A DNA stretch of 64,000 nt. Source: JACCTH01 sp963761985. GTDB taxonomy: Bacteria; Actinomycetota; Acidimicrobiia; Spongiisociales; ZC4RG35. Shown piece after piece: positions 34,545-43,119 of the stretch; position 1 is the stretch's first letter, and each line of letters starts with the position of its first letter. The notes below the pieces were generated by a model. It ran no database searches, was not told where the DNA came from, and worked only from the letters and a program-made list of their open reading frames with translations. Made by a program: the position numbers and the translations under genes. The DNA is taken from contig CAVXIT010000012.1 of NCBI GenBank assembly GCA_963761985.1, positions 62,001-126,000 on the forward strand. The letters run 5' to 3'.

Positions 34545-36375
34545 CGATCATCCCTTTCGCAACCTCGCACTTGTCGCGCACGTCGATCATGGCAAGACCA
34601 CATTGGTCGATGCGATGCTCGAAGCCACCGGTGTTTTCGGATCGCATGAAACGCGGGTCGACCGGGTGATGGACTCTTCCGACCAGGAACGCGAACGTGG
34701 AATCACGATCCTCGCCAAAGCGGCCTCAGTGATGTGGAAAGGAACGCGGATCAACCTGGTCGACACTCCCGGTCATGCCGACTTTGGGGGCGAGGTGGAG
34801 AGAGCGTTGGCCATGGTCGACGGAATACTCCTCCTGGTCGACGCAGCTGAAGGACCGCTACCGCAAACCCGCTATGTGCTGTCGAAAGCTCTCGATCGCC
34901 ACCTCCCAACCGTGCTGGTGCTCAACAAGGTTGATCGCCCGGATTCTCGCCCCAACGAAGTGATCGACGAGATCTATCAGCTCTTCTTTGATCTCAGCAC
35001 GACGGATGCCCACATCGAGTTCCCGATCGTCTCCACGATTGCTCGACAGGGAAAGGCCATCACCGGCATCGGGATTCCGGGGGATGACGCCGATCTGGCG
35101 CCACTGCTCGACACCATCGTTGAGCACATACCGGTCCCGGGCGGCGATGCCGAGGCGCCACTGCAGGCCCTGGTCACCAACCTCGACGCCTCTGACTATT
35201 TGGGTCGCCTGGCGATCGGTCGGGTCGTCGAGGGCACTCTGCGCGCAGGGCAGCAGGTTGCTCTCTGCCACGCCGATCCTGATGAGCCGCCGCTGCGAAG
35301 GCGGCTGACAGTGTTGATGGGCTTCGAGGGCTTGCGAAGGTCCGACGTCGAAACCCGGACCGCGGGCGACCTTTTCGTAATCGGAGGATTTCCTGAGGTA
35401 GAGATCGGCGATACCCTGGCCGATCCGGTCGATCCGAAAGCACTCCCTCGACTAGAGGTCGACGAGCCGGTCCTCCGGATGACGTTTGGGGTCAACACGT
35501 CGCCGCTCGCCGGGAAGGACGGTGGCAAGTTCCTCACATCCCGACACATTCGGGAGCGTCTGGAAAGGGAGGTGCTCGGCAACGTCTCGATCCGGATCGG
35601 ACCCACGGCGTCACCCGAGGTCATCGAAGTCGCCGGCCGCGGCGAGCTGCAGCTGGCAGTGTTGATCGAGTCGATGCGCCGCGAAGGCTTCGAGATGCAG
35701 GTGAGCCGCCCCGAGGTAATCCTGCGCGAGATCGATGGCCGCCCCCACGAGCCCGTCGAGCGGGCAGTCCTGGACGTGCCCGACGAGCACGTGGGCACAG
35801 TCACGCAGGCGGCCGCTCCTCGAAAAGGACAGGTTCTCGAGCTGCGACCCGGCGACCGCGGAAGAACTATTGTGACGATCCTCGCTCCGGCCCGCGGTTT
35901 GCTCGGATTTCGCTCGCAATTGATGACGGCCACGCGCGGCACTGCTCTCATTCACCAACACCACGACGGGTGGATGCCCTGGGCTGGAGAGCTGCCCCAT
36001 CGAGACGGTGGCGCGATGATCTCAGACCGGGCAGGAACCACAACCGCGTATTCCCTCGACAACCTCCAGAAACGAGGCGAACTTTTCGTGGGCGCAGGAG
36101 AAGATGTTTACGAGGGGATGATTATCGGCGAGAACTCGCGCAGTTCCGAGCTTCCCGGCAACCCCACCCGCCCCAAGCAACTCACCAACATCCGCACGGT
36201 CAACGTTGACGAAGCAATCAACCTCCGGCCCCATCGAGCGCTCACTCTCGAGCTGGCGATCGAGTGGATTGCTTCTGATGAACTCGTCGAGGTGACCCCA
36301 AAGTCGATTCGCGTTCGCAAGCGCTATCTCACCGAATCCGACCGCAAGCTCGCGGCCAAGAGACCGGGTAACTAA
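34537..36375 (+). CDS. typA: Translational GTPase TypA/BipA
   Basis: A 612-residue ribosome-binding GTPase of the EF-G class needed for growth under stress and for 50S assembly. G-motifs: AHVDHGKTTL, RERGITI, DTPGHADFGG and NKVDRP are all intact. Domain II, the EF-G-like domains (VIEVAGRGELQLAVLIESMR) and the TypA-specific C-terminal domain (RGLLGFRSQLMTATRGTALI, RTVNVDEAINLRPHRALTLE) are present. The TTG start lacks its own Shine-Dalgarno and overlaps a small leader frame. Confidence 0.95.
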   Translation: MPDDHPFRNLALVAHVDHGKTTLVDAMLEATGVFGSHETRVDRVMDSSDQERERGITILAKAASVMWKGTRINLVDTPGHADFGGEVERALAMVDGILLLVDAAEGPLPQTRYVLSKALDRHLPTVLVLNKVDRPDSRPNEVIDEIYQLFFDLSTTDAHIEFPIVSTIARQGKAITGIGIPGDDADLAPLLDTIVEHIPVPGGDAEAPLQALVTNLDASDYLGRLAIGRVVEGTLRAGQQVALCHADPDEPPLRRRLTVLMGFEGLRRSDVETRTAGDLFVIGGFPEVEIGDTLADPVDPKALPRLEVDEPVLRMTFGVNTSPLAGKDGGKFLTSRHIRERLEREVLGNVSIRIGPTASPEVIEVAGRGELQLAVLIESMRREGFEMQVSRPEVILREIDGRPHEPVERAVLDVPDEHVGTVTQAAAPRKGQVLELRPGDRGRTIVTILAPARGLLGFRSQLMTATRGTALIHQHHDGWMPWAGELPHRDGGAMISDRAGTTTAYSLDNLQKRGELFVGAGEDVYEGMIIGENSRSSELPGNPTRPKQLTNIRTVNVDEAINLRPHRALTLELAIEWIASDELVEVTPKSIRVRKRYLTESDRKLAAKRPGN

Positions 36376-36384
36376 GAAGGAAGC

Positions 36385-37214
36385 ATGCGCGCCATGATCC
36401 AAGACCTCGAAGCCGAGCAGGCCGACCTCGACGGGATCCTCGTCGGGCTCGGGGACAGATGACTGGGATCGGCCCACCCCGGCCATTCCCTGGACCATTC
36501 GCGACACGGTCTCTCACCTGGCGTTTTTCGATGAGCGCCAGACCCAGTCGATCGAAGACCCGGCTGCCTTTGCCGAAGAGGTCAACCAGCGCCTGTCCGG
36601 CGACTACGACGAGTACATGGCGATCGCTCTTGAGCGGGGCAGGGCGTTAGAACCGGGCGAGGTCCTCGAGTGGTGGCGAGTCGCGCGCGCGCAGGCGTTA
36701 GCGGCTTTCGCCACGGTCGCCCCCGATGCTCGCCTCGCCTGGTACGGGCCGCCGATGAAAGCCGCCAACGCCGCGGCCGCCCGGCTCATGGAAACGTGGG
36801 CTCATGGCCAGGACGTTGTCGATGCGCTCGGAATCACCCGGGCTCCGACCGATCGGCTCTTCCGAATCGCAGACCTCGGGGTCAAGACGTTCTCGTGGAG
36901 CTTTGCCAACCGCGGTCTGTCAGCCCCGGAGGGAAGAGTGCGGGTCGCTCTGCGCGGGGTCGGGGGGCGCGCTCGAGGTCTGGAACGATGAAGCCAACGA
37001 CTCTGTCACCGGACCGGTCGAAGAGTTCTGTCTGGTCGTCACCCAGAGGATCAATTACCGCGACACCCACCTGGTCATCGAGGGCGAGCTGGCCCAGAAG
37101 TGGATGGAGGTCGCGCAGATTTTCGCCGGGCCGCCCGGACCGGGACGGCCCGCCCGCGATGACGATTTTCCGATCTATCGGGCGGCTCACGATGCGTCCG
37201 CGCCGTCGTCCTGA
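36385..37214 (+). pseudogene. DinB/maleylpyruvate-isomerase-like (TIGR03084-type) protein, two frameshifts
   Basis: An ATG at 36385 (Shine-Dalgarno AGAAGGAAG) starts MRAMIQDLEAEQADLDGILV. One extra G in a G-run near 36450 breaks the frame, which resumes DDWDRPTPAIPWTIRDTVSH with the metal-binding His of this four-helix family. HGQDVVDALG supplies another His. A second break in a G-rich run near 36965 leads to LEVWNDEANDSVTGPVEEF, then CLVVTQRINYRDTHL and the end at 37214. Joined length is about 276 residues, normal for the actinobacterial family (wHTH/SCP2-like tail). Both breaks are in homopolymers, so sequencing error is likely. Confidence 0.8.
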
Positions 37215-37259
37215 TCCTTATCTCAGTTCGACAAGAGGACCCTTGACTCTCCCGTTAGC

Positions 37260-38192
37260 TCATCCCACGACTTCGGATGTCTCCTTGAGAAACGTCGATC
37301 CTCCAGCCACCAATCCTCCGACCAAAGGGATCCAGTAGGAAACAACCCGGTAGACGAGGACAGGCCCCAAAGTCAGCTGAGCATCAAAACCGAACGCAGC
37401 CAGTGCTCCGACCAGGCCGGCTTCGGCGAAACCAAGCCCGCCAGGGGTTCCGGGGAGCCCTGCGGCCAATTGACCGGCGCCGAACGCAGCAGCAGTCTGC
37501 ATGGGGGTGAGGTGGATCCCGAAGGCCTGCATCACGCCGAAGAGGGCAAACGCCTCTAACGCCAGCCGAGCCCAGGCCAGAAGTTGGGACTGGCCGTCCG
37601 GGACATGGCTGTCGGCGGGGGGACCCATCCGCTCGCGGAGCCGATGTGGCAGGCGCCGACCGAGCAACCCGATAAAGCGGAGACCGAACATCAACACCAG
37701 GCCGACGAGGATGGCGATGATCCCCAGAACCCAGGTGCCGGCTTCGAGCGATTCGAAGAGGCCCCGGTTGATCACCCACAGCAATGCAATCCCGGTCCCG
37801 ACCAACAACCCGGCGTAATTGAGCACCGTCGAGTGCATGGCGGCGCTACCGGAGGCGCGGGCTTCGTCTCGAACCATCCAGGCCATGGCGATGGGGGTGA
37901 CGGCGCCCCCGGCGGGGATCAACCGCGCCACCCCCGAACCAACCAGCGCCGCTCGGAAGGCAGATCTAATCGAGACGGATCCGCCGGATTCGATGATGCC
38001 GTGCCGGAAAAGACGAGCGAAGAAGTACTGGCCGGCAAGCTGCGCGACCGCGGCAGCGAGCAGCAGCAAGATCGCGATTATCCCGAACGGCGGCAAGTCG
38101 AGATTCCGGAGCGAGATCACCAACACCACCGCATAACCGATCGCAGCGACTGCGGCGATGACAAACAGTGTGCGGCGACGAAGGCGCCGCAT
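37260..38192 (-). CDS. Flippase-like integral membrane protein (LPG-synthase TM family)
   Basis: A 310-residue polytopic membrane protein with about eight helices, related to the membrane part of lysylphosphatidylglycerol synthases (UPF0104). Diagnostic are VARLIPAGGAVTPIAMAWMVR and the C-terminal AAGLPGTPGGLGFAEAGLVG plus VLVYRVVSYWIPL. No synthetase domain is attached, so it probably moves or binds lipids rather than aminoacylating them. It overlaps plsY by one base and may be part of a lipid operon. Confidence 0.85.
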   Translation of the reverse strand: MRRLRRRTLFVIAAVAAIGYAVVLVISLRNLDLPPFGIIAILLLLAAAVAQLAGQYFFARLFRHGIIESGGSVSIRSAFRAALVGSGVARLIPAGGAVTPIAMAWMVRDEARASGSAAMHSTVLNYAGLLVGTGIALLWVINRGLFESLEAGTWVLGIIAILVGLVLMFGLRFIGLLGRRLPHRLRERMGPPADSHVPDGQSQLLAWARLALEAFALFGVMQAFGIHLTPMQTAAAFGAGQLAAGLPGTPGGLGFAEAGLVGALAAFGFDAQLTLGPVLVYRVVSYWIPLVGGLVAGGSTFLKETSEVVG

Positions 38193-38833
38193 CAGATTCG
38201 AGCCGTCTCCTCGGCTTCTCCCAGTTCCATCCCGTCGGTGTCAAAGATCGCACGATGGATTGCGGCCCTGAGACCAGGAATCCGACCCGGGTTGCCTTGC
38301 ATTCGCCGGAAAACACACAGCACCGCTAGCCCGAAGCACGCCAAAACTACGGCCGACGACCATTGGAACAGGACCGCGACCACCGGCAGTGAAGCCCAGG
38401 CGATAAAGCCGGCGAGTCCGCCGCCGAATTTCCAGCCGGCCACCGCCCAACCGCCCGGCCAGACGATCAATGGCGGCGCAACTCCGAGGAGAACTCCCGA
38501 CGAAGGTGCCAAGCCTCGCCCCGATCGACCTCCCATGAAGATCGACCAGTTGTGGCCGACGACGATGGCCAAGCCGGTCAGCGAGATGATTGCAGGACCG
38601 AAATCGAGCGACTTGAGAACGAGCATCGGAATCAGGCCTTTGAATCCGTCCAGCAGCGCCGCCGCAATGCCGGCTTTCATCCCGACCACCCTCGTCAGAT
38701 TGCCGGCGCCGGGATTGCCGCTGCCCACCTTCCGCAAATCGACTCCTGCCATCTTTCCGAGCAAGAAAGCGAAAGGAACGGCTCCGAGCAGGTAGCCGAA
38801 AATCGGAGCCAGCCACTCCAGAGGTTGATCCAT
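38192..38833 (-). CDS. plsY: Acyl-phosphate glycerol-3-phosphate acyltransferase PlsY
   Basis: A 213-residue inner-membrane enzyme making lysophosphatidic acid from acyl-phosphate. The three PlsY motifs are seen: VGSGNPGAGNLTRVVG, LLDGFKGLIPM and GHNWSIFMGGRSGRGLAPSSG. Length is normal. The gene precedes the flippase-like gene with a 1-nt overlap, so both likely act in phospholipid synthesis. The C-terminal 30 residues are acidic and divergent. Confidence 0.92.
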   Translation of the reverse strand: MDQPLEWLAPIFGYLLGAVPFAFLLGKMAGVDLRKVGSGNPGAGNLTRVVGMKAGIAAALLDGFKGLIPMLVLKSLDFGPAIISLTGLAIVVGHNWSIFMGGRSGRGLAPSSGVLLGVAPPLIVWPGGWAVAGWKFGGGLAGFIAWASLPVVAVLFQWSSAVVLACFGLAVLCVFRRMQGNPGRIPGLRAAIHRAIFDTDGMELGEAEETARI

Positions 38834-38853
38834 TGCGCAAGGAAAGGTAACAG

Positions 38854-39612
38854 TTAGGGGCTAGGCAGAAATGTCGAAAGGGACTTCCGCACTGTGTCCG
38901 GAGAGTCTGTGTTCATGAAGTGCCCGCCGTCGGCGATGAACAGAAACTGGGCATCGTCGATCGCAGCCGACATCTCCTTCACCCCAACAGAGGGCGCCAT
39001 CCGGTCGCGGCCCCCGGCGATAACCAGGGCGGGCATCTTCACGACACGCACGGCTTCAGCTCCATCTTCATAAGACGACGTGGCGAATAGGTCGGGACCG
39101 AGGTTCGTCAGTTCGGACTCGAGCAGGCGGGCGGTAATGCGGGTGGGATTGATTCCGGGCTCGGGATGGCGGCCAATGTGGCCCGAATAAGACCAGGCGA
39201 CGATCATCGCAATCGCGCTCGGATCGCGAGCATCGGCCGCCAGTTGGAGGCGAGGGTTCACCTCCATCCGGGTGCTGCAGCCAAGCAACCCGAGACGCTC
39301 GACGAGATCTGGCTGGGTACGGGCCAGTTCGAGGGCGATCAACCCACCCAGGCTGTGTCCGATGATCGCGCCGGGCTCCGGAAGGCGATCTCCCACCCAC
39401 GCAGCAATCTCCGCGACTGAGCTCAGCCCGGGTGCGCGATTCGAGCCATGACCCGGCAGGTCGAAAGCCATCACCCGATAGCCGCGGTTGGCGAGAAACC
39501 GCGTTTGGTAGCGCCAAACGGTGTGATTGGAGCCGGCACCATGTATCAACGCCACCAGCGGACCGCCATCTGGACCATTTGGGGCGTGGCCTCCGTCGTA
39601 GAAGTCAGGCAC
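38854..39612 (-). CDS. Alpha/beta hydrolase
   Basis: A 252-residue serine hydrolase. HGAGSNHTVW carries the oxyanion hole, GHSLGG the nucleophile Ser87, AGGRDRMAP the acid and DGGHFMN the catalytic His; the order is right for the fold. RVMAFDLPGHGSNRAPG is typical of small-ester hydrolases of the MhpC/3-oxoadipate-lactonase kind. The start overlaps the metY stop by 8 nt. The substrate is unknown. Confidence 0.9.
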   Translation of the reverse strand: MPDFYDGGHAPNGPDGGPLVALIHGAGSNHTVWRYQTRFLANRGYRVMAFDLPGHGSNRAPGLSSVAEIAAWVGDRLPEPGAIIGHSLGGLIALELARTQPDLVERLGLLGCSTRMEVNPRLQLAADARDPSAIAMIVAWSYSGHIGRHPEPGINPTRITARLLESELTNLGPDLFATSSYEDGAEAVRVVKMPALVIAGGRDRMAPSVGVKEMSAAIDDAQFLFIADGGHFMNTDSPDTVRKSLSTFLPSP

Positions 39613-40897
39613 GGAGCGCTCGCCGCAAGTCGGCGATTAGGTCGTCTGCGCTCTCGAGCCCAACCGACATCCGCACCATGCCCTCGTCGATCCCGGCTGC
39701 GGCCAAACCGGCTTCGTCGAGCTGCTGATGTGTGGTCGAAGCGGGATGGATCACAAGCGAGCGAGCATCCCCGACATTGGCAAGGTGTGAGAACAAGGAG
39801 ACTGATTCGATAAAGCGCGCTCCGGCGGCGCGCCCACCTTTGACCGAGAAAGCGAGGACCGCGCCAGCGCCTCTTGGCAAAAGACGTTGGGCAACTTCGT
39901 AATCCGGATGACTCTGGAGGCCCGGGTAGAGGACACGTTCGACTTCGGGCGCCGCGGAGAGAAAGTCGATCACCCGCGCCGTGTTGGCCTGATGCCGGTC
40001 CATTCGCGCCGGCAAGGATTCGAGCCCTTGTATGAGCCGAAACGCCGTTTCCGGGCCCATGCAGGCGCCGAAATCGCGGAGGCCTTCGGCTCGGGACCGC
40101 GCGATGAAGGCGGCCGGTCCGAACTCCTCGACGAAAACGATGTCGTGATAAGGCGCGTACGGCTCGGTCAGTTCGGGGAAGCGGTCCGAGCTCTGCCAGT
40201 CGAAACGCCCGGAGTCGACCAGCACCCCTCCAATCACCGACCCGGTGCCGGAGATGAACTTGGTGGCCGAGTGGATCACCAAGTCGGCACCGAACTCGAA
40301 CGGCCTGCATAGATAAGGAGTGGCGAAGGTGTTGTCGATGAGGAGCGGGATCCCGGCCTGATGTGCGACCTCGGCGACGGCCGGCTGATCGATGACGCTC
40401 ATCCCCGGATTCCCGATGGTTTCGCCGATCACGATTGCGGTGTTATCACGGATCGCAGACTTGAGGGCGTCGGGTTGATCGACGGGGATAAACGTGGTCT
40501 CGATCCCGAAACGGGGCAATGTGACCCGCAACAGATTGGCGGTGCCGCCATATACCGCCGAGAAACAGATGACGTGCGCCCCGGCCCCGGCGAGAGTCAT
40601 GACTGCCAGCGCGAGAGCCGCTTGCCCACTGGCGGTCGCTACCGCCCCGACGCCGCCTTCGAGCGAAGCCATCCGCTCCTCGAACGCACCGACCGTGGGA
40701 TTGGAGATGCGCGAGTAGATATGGCCGGGGCGTTCGAGATTGAAGAGCGACGCGGCGTGATCGGTGTCCTCGAAGACGAAGCCAGCGCTCAGGTAGATCG
40801 GAACGATGCTTGCCCCCGTGAGCGGATCGGGGCTTACCCCGGCGTGGACCGCGCGAGTTTCGAAGCCGGGACGATCCGGTTCGGTCGGGTCGGTCAC
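39605..40897 (-). CDS. metY: O-acetylhomoserine sulfhydrylase / aminocarboxypropyltransferase
   Basis: A 430-residue PLP enzyme of the Cys/Met metabolism family, making homocysteine (or methionine) from O-acetylhomoserine and sulfide. GFETRAVHAGVSPDP is the family start, YSRISNPTVGAFEERMASLE the substrate region, Asp188 (LLIDNTFATPYL) and Lys213 (HSATKFISGTG) the cofactor residues. The C-terminal LVIHPASTTHQQLDE favours O-acetylhomoserine sulfhydrylase over cystathionine gamma-synthase. It overlaps the molybdopterin enzyme gene by 4 nt. Confidence 0.93.
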   Translation of the reverse strand: MTDPTEPDRPGFETRAVHAGVSPDPLTGASIVPIYLSAGFVFEDTDHAASLFNLERPGHIYSRISNPTVGAFEERMASLEGGVGAVATASGQAALALAVMTLAGAGAHVICFSAVYGGTANLLRVTLPRFGIETTFIPVDQPDALKSAIRDNTAIVIGETIGNPGMSVIDQPAVAEVAHQAGIPLLIDNTFATPYLCRPFEFGADLVIHSATKFISGTGSVIGGVLVDSGRFDWQSSDRFPELTEPYAPYHDIVFVEEFGPAAFIARSRAEGLRDFGACMGPETAFRLIQGLESLPARMDRHQANTARVIDFLSAAPEVERVLYPGLQSHPDYEVAQRLLPRGAGAVLAFSVKGGRAAGARFIESVSLFSHLANVGDARSLVIHPASTTHQQLDEAGLAAAGIDEGMVRMSVGLESADDLIADLRRALRA

Positions 40898-43083
40898 CCG
40901 TTCGATCGAGCCGAGGCCACGGTGACCGGAATACCGTTCAGCACGGCATTACCGGAGAGTTCGTCGATCGATCCGTCGCTAAGGAGGTTCACATTTGCTC
41001 CCGCATAGTTAGCCGCCACTTTCATCGACGAACCTGGCTGCCCGTGCCCCCAGCCATAAGGGATCGAGACGACTCCGGGGCGGATGCTGTCGGTGATCTC
41101 AACTGGCAGCTCGACCTTCCCGACGCTCGACGTCACGAATGCGAGTTCGCCATCCGCCAGCCCCCAACGGGATGCATCGTCGGGATGAATCTCGAGGGTG
41201 CAGCGTTCTTTTCCTTTCATCAACACTTCGACGTTGTGGGTCCAGGAGTTGGCCGAACGCAGTTGCCGGCGGCCGATAAGGACCGTACTTGATCCGTTGG
41301 CGGACTTCATTGCTTCTAGCAATCGGGGTAGGTCGGCGACGATGGCGGCGGGAGCTATGTCGATCTCGCCCGATTCCGTGCTGACCACCTGAGATAGACG
41401 CGGCTCGAGCGGACCGAAATCGATGCCGTGCGGGTTTGCCTCCAGCTCGGCGAGAGTGAGCCCGCCCGGATTGGCCCCGAAATGGTCACCGCGGTGGCCC
41501 ACTCGCAGCATGAGGTCGAGGGAGCGCTCGGGCCAGGGTCGATCGCCTAGAGCGTCAAGAATCTCGACTGGATCGCGACCCCGGATCGGCGAGTCGGGTT
41601 TCTGAACTTCCGTTTGTATCGCCGCCGACAATGCAGCGGCGGCGAGGAGGTTCGGGTCGGCGTCAGGACCGAGTCCACCGGCTATCGCCGAGAGCTTGAC
41701 GAGGATCTCGAACTCCGTTGGCTGATCGGTAGAGAAGACCGGTGGGGAGTAATCGGCGTAGTCGCGGATCGACAGCGCGGTGAAAGCGAGGTCGTAGTGG
41801 CTGCGCTCGAGAGCAGATGGCGGGGGGAGGACGACGTCGGCGTGCCGGCTGGTCTCGTTCAGATAGACGTCGACCGAAACCATGAAGTCGAGGCCCTCCA
41901 ATGCCGATTCGAGGGCGGCGCTGTTCGGAGTGGTGAGGGCCGGGTTGCCGGCGACCGTGAGCAGCAACCGAATCTGCCCGTCTCCCGGCGTGGTGATCTC
42001 CTCGACCAGTGTTGCGGCCGGGAGTTCCCCGATCACCTCGGGTCTCCCGCTCGCTCGCCCGTTCCATCGTCCGAACGACCACGGTTTGCGCGATCGCTTC
42101 TCACCGATATGGGCGGGATAGGGAAACATCGCCCCACCGGGCTTGTCGAGATTGCCGGTGATGACGTTTAGGAGATCCACCGCCCAGGAGGCGAGAGTTC
42201 CGAACGCCGCGGTGTGGGTCCCGATCCGTCCATAGACCGCCGCACTCGGGGCCGCGGAGAGCTCACCTGCAATCTCGCGGACCGTGTGCGGTTCCACCCC
42301 GGTGAACGAAGCCGTGGCTTCCGGGGTGAAGGGAGCAAGGTGATCCTTGACTTCTGCCGGCAGGTCATCCTCGGCGGCGATCACGTTGGCGATCGCCAAG
42401 AGGAAAGCGGCATCGCTTCCCGGCTGGATCGACACCCAGCGGTCCGCTTTGGCCGCGGTCTTGGTGCGACGCGGGTCGACGACAACGAGCTTGCCGCCCC
42501 GCTCCCGCAACGCGTCAAGCCGGCCAGGAAAATCCGGTGCAGTGCAAAGGGAGCCATTCGACTCGTAGGGGTTGGCTCCGAGCATCAAGAGGTAGTCGGT
42601 TCGGTCGAGGTCGGGCACGGGAATGCTCAGGGGATGGCCAAACATCAACCCGGCAGAGACATGTTTCGGGAGCTGGTCGACCGACGAGGCTGAGAAGATA
42701 TTTGTGGTTCCCATCGCCTTGACGAGAGGGCGCAAGGCAAGGTTGTTCTCAAACTGGTGCGCGTTTGGGTTTCCGAAGTAGATCGCGGTTGCCGGCCGAC
42801 CGTGCTGGGCGACCACCTCTTTCCACCTGCGATCGATCAGTTCGTAAGCCTCCTGCCAGGTAGCCGGCCGGTGACCGCCGTCCTCGCGAATCATCGGAGC
42901 GCGCAGCCGATCTGGATCCTCGTACAACTGTTTCAGACTCGACCCTTTCGGACAGATAAATCCGTGCGAAGTGACGTGCTTTCGGTCGCCGCGGATCCGC
43001 TTCACTCGCTCGTCGACGATTTCGATTTCGAGCCCGCAGGTCGCTTCACAAAGGGGGCAGGTGCGGAAAGCAGTCCGATCCAT
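40894..43083 (-). CDS. Molybdopterin-dependent oxidoreductase, formate-dehydrogenase-like
   Basis: A 729-residue catalytic subunit of the DMSO reductase superfamily. CPLCEATC plus ICPKG (Cys9, 12, 16, 44) bind a [4Fe-4S] cluster. LMLGANPYESNGSL, VVDPRRTKTAAKAD and YGRIGTHTAAFGTLASW bind bis-MGD, and a molybdopterin-dinucleotide-binding domain ends the protein (LEIHPDDASRWGLADGEL). In the segment where many relatives have Cys or Sec as Mo ligand I read FSASSVDQ (residues 130-137), which suggests Ser or no side-chain ligand. No electron-transfer subunit or fdhD is nearby. No Tat signal is seen, so it is cytoplasmic. The substrate is unknown. Confidence 0.88.
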   Translation of the reverse strand: MDRTAFRTCPLCEATCGLEIEIVDERVKRIRGDRKHVTSHGFICPKGSSLKQLYEDPDRLRAPMIREDGGHRPATWQEAYELIDRRWKEVVAQHGRPATAIYFGNPNAHQFENNLALRPLVKAMGTTNIFSASSVDQLPKHVSAGLMFGHPLSIPVPDLDRTDYLLMLGANPYESNGSLCTAPDFPGRLDALRERGGKLVVVDPRRTKTAAKADRWVSIQPGSDAAFLLAIANVIAAEDDLPAEVKDHLAPFTPEATASFTGVEPHTVREIAGELSAAPSAAVYGRIGTHTAAFGTLASWAVDLLNVITGNLDKPGGAMFPYPAHIGEKRSRKPWSFGRWNGRASGRPEVIGELPAATLVEEITTPGDGQIRLLLTVAGNPALTTPNSAALESALEGLDFMVSVDVYLNETSRHADVVLPPPSALERSHYDLAFTALSIRDYADYSPPVFSTDQPTEFEILVKLSAIAGGLGPDADPNLLAAAALSAAIQTEVQKPDSPIRGRDPVEILDALGDRPWPERSLDLMLRVGHRGDHFGANPGGLTLAELEANPHGIDFGPLEPRLSQVVSTESGEIDIAPAAIVADLPRLLEAMKSANGSSTVLIGRRQLRSANSWTHNVEVLMKGKERCTLEIHPDDASRWGLADGELAFVTSSVGKVELPVEITDSIRPGVVSIPYGWGHGQPGSSMKVAANYAGANVNLLSDGSIDELSGNAVLNGIPVTVASARSNG

Positions 43084-43119
43084 GAGTGGAGGTTAGGGGA
43101 GGGGATTACCCTCCGAACC

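Noticed and set aside
42757..43119. N-terminal extension of the P5C dehydrogenase
   Set aside because: This stretch is antisense to the molybdopterin enzyme's conserved N-terminus; the ATG at 43120 gives the family N-terminus.
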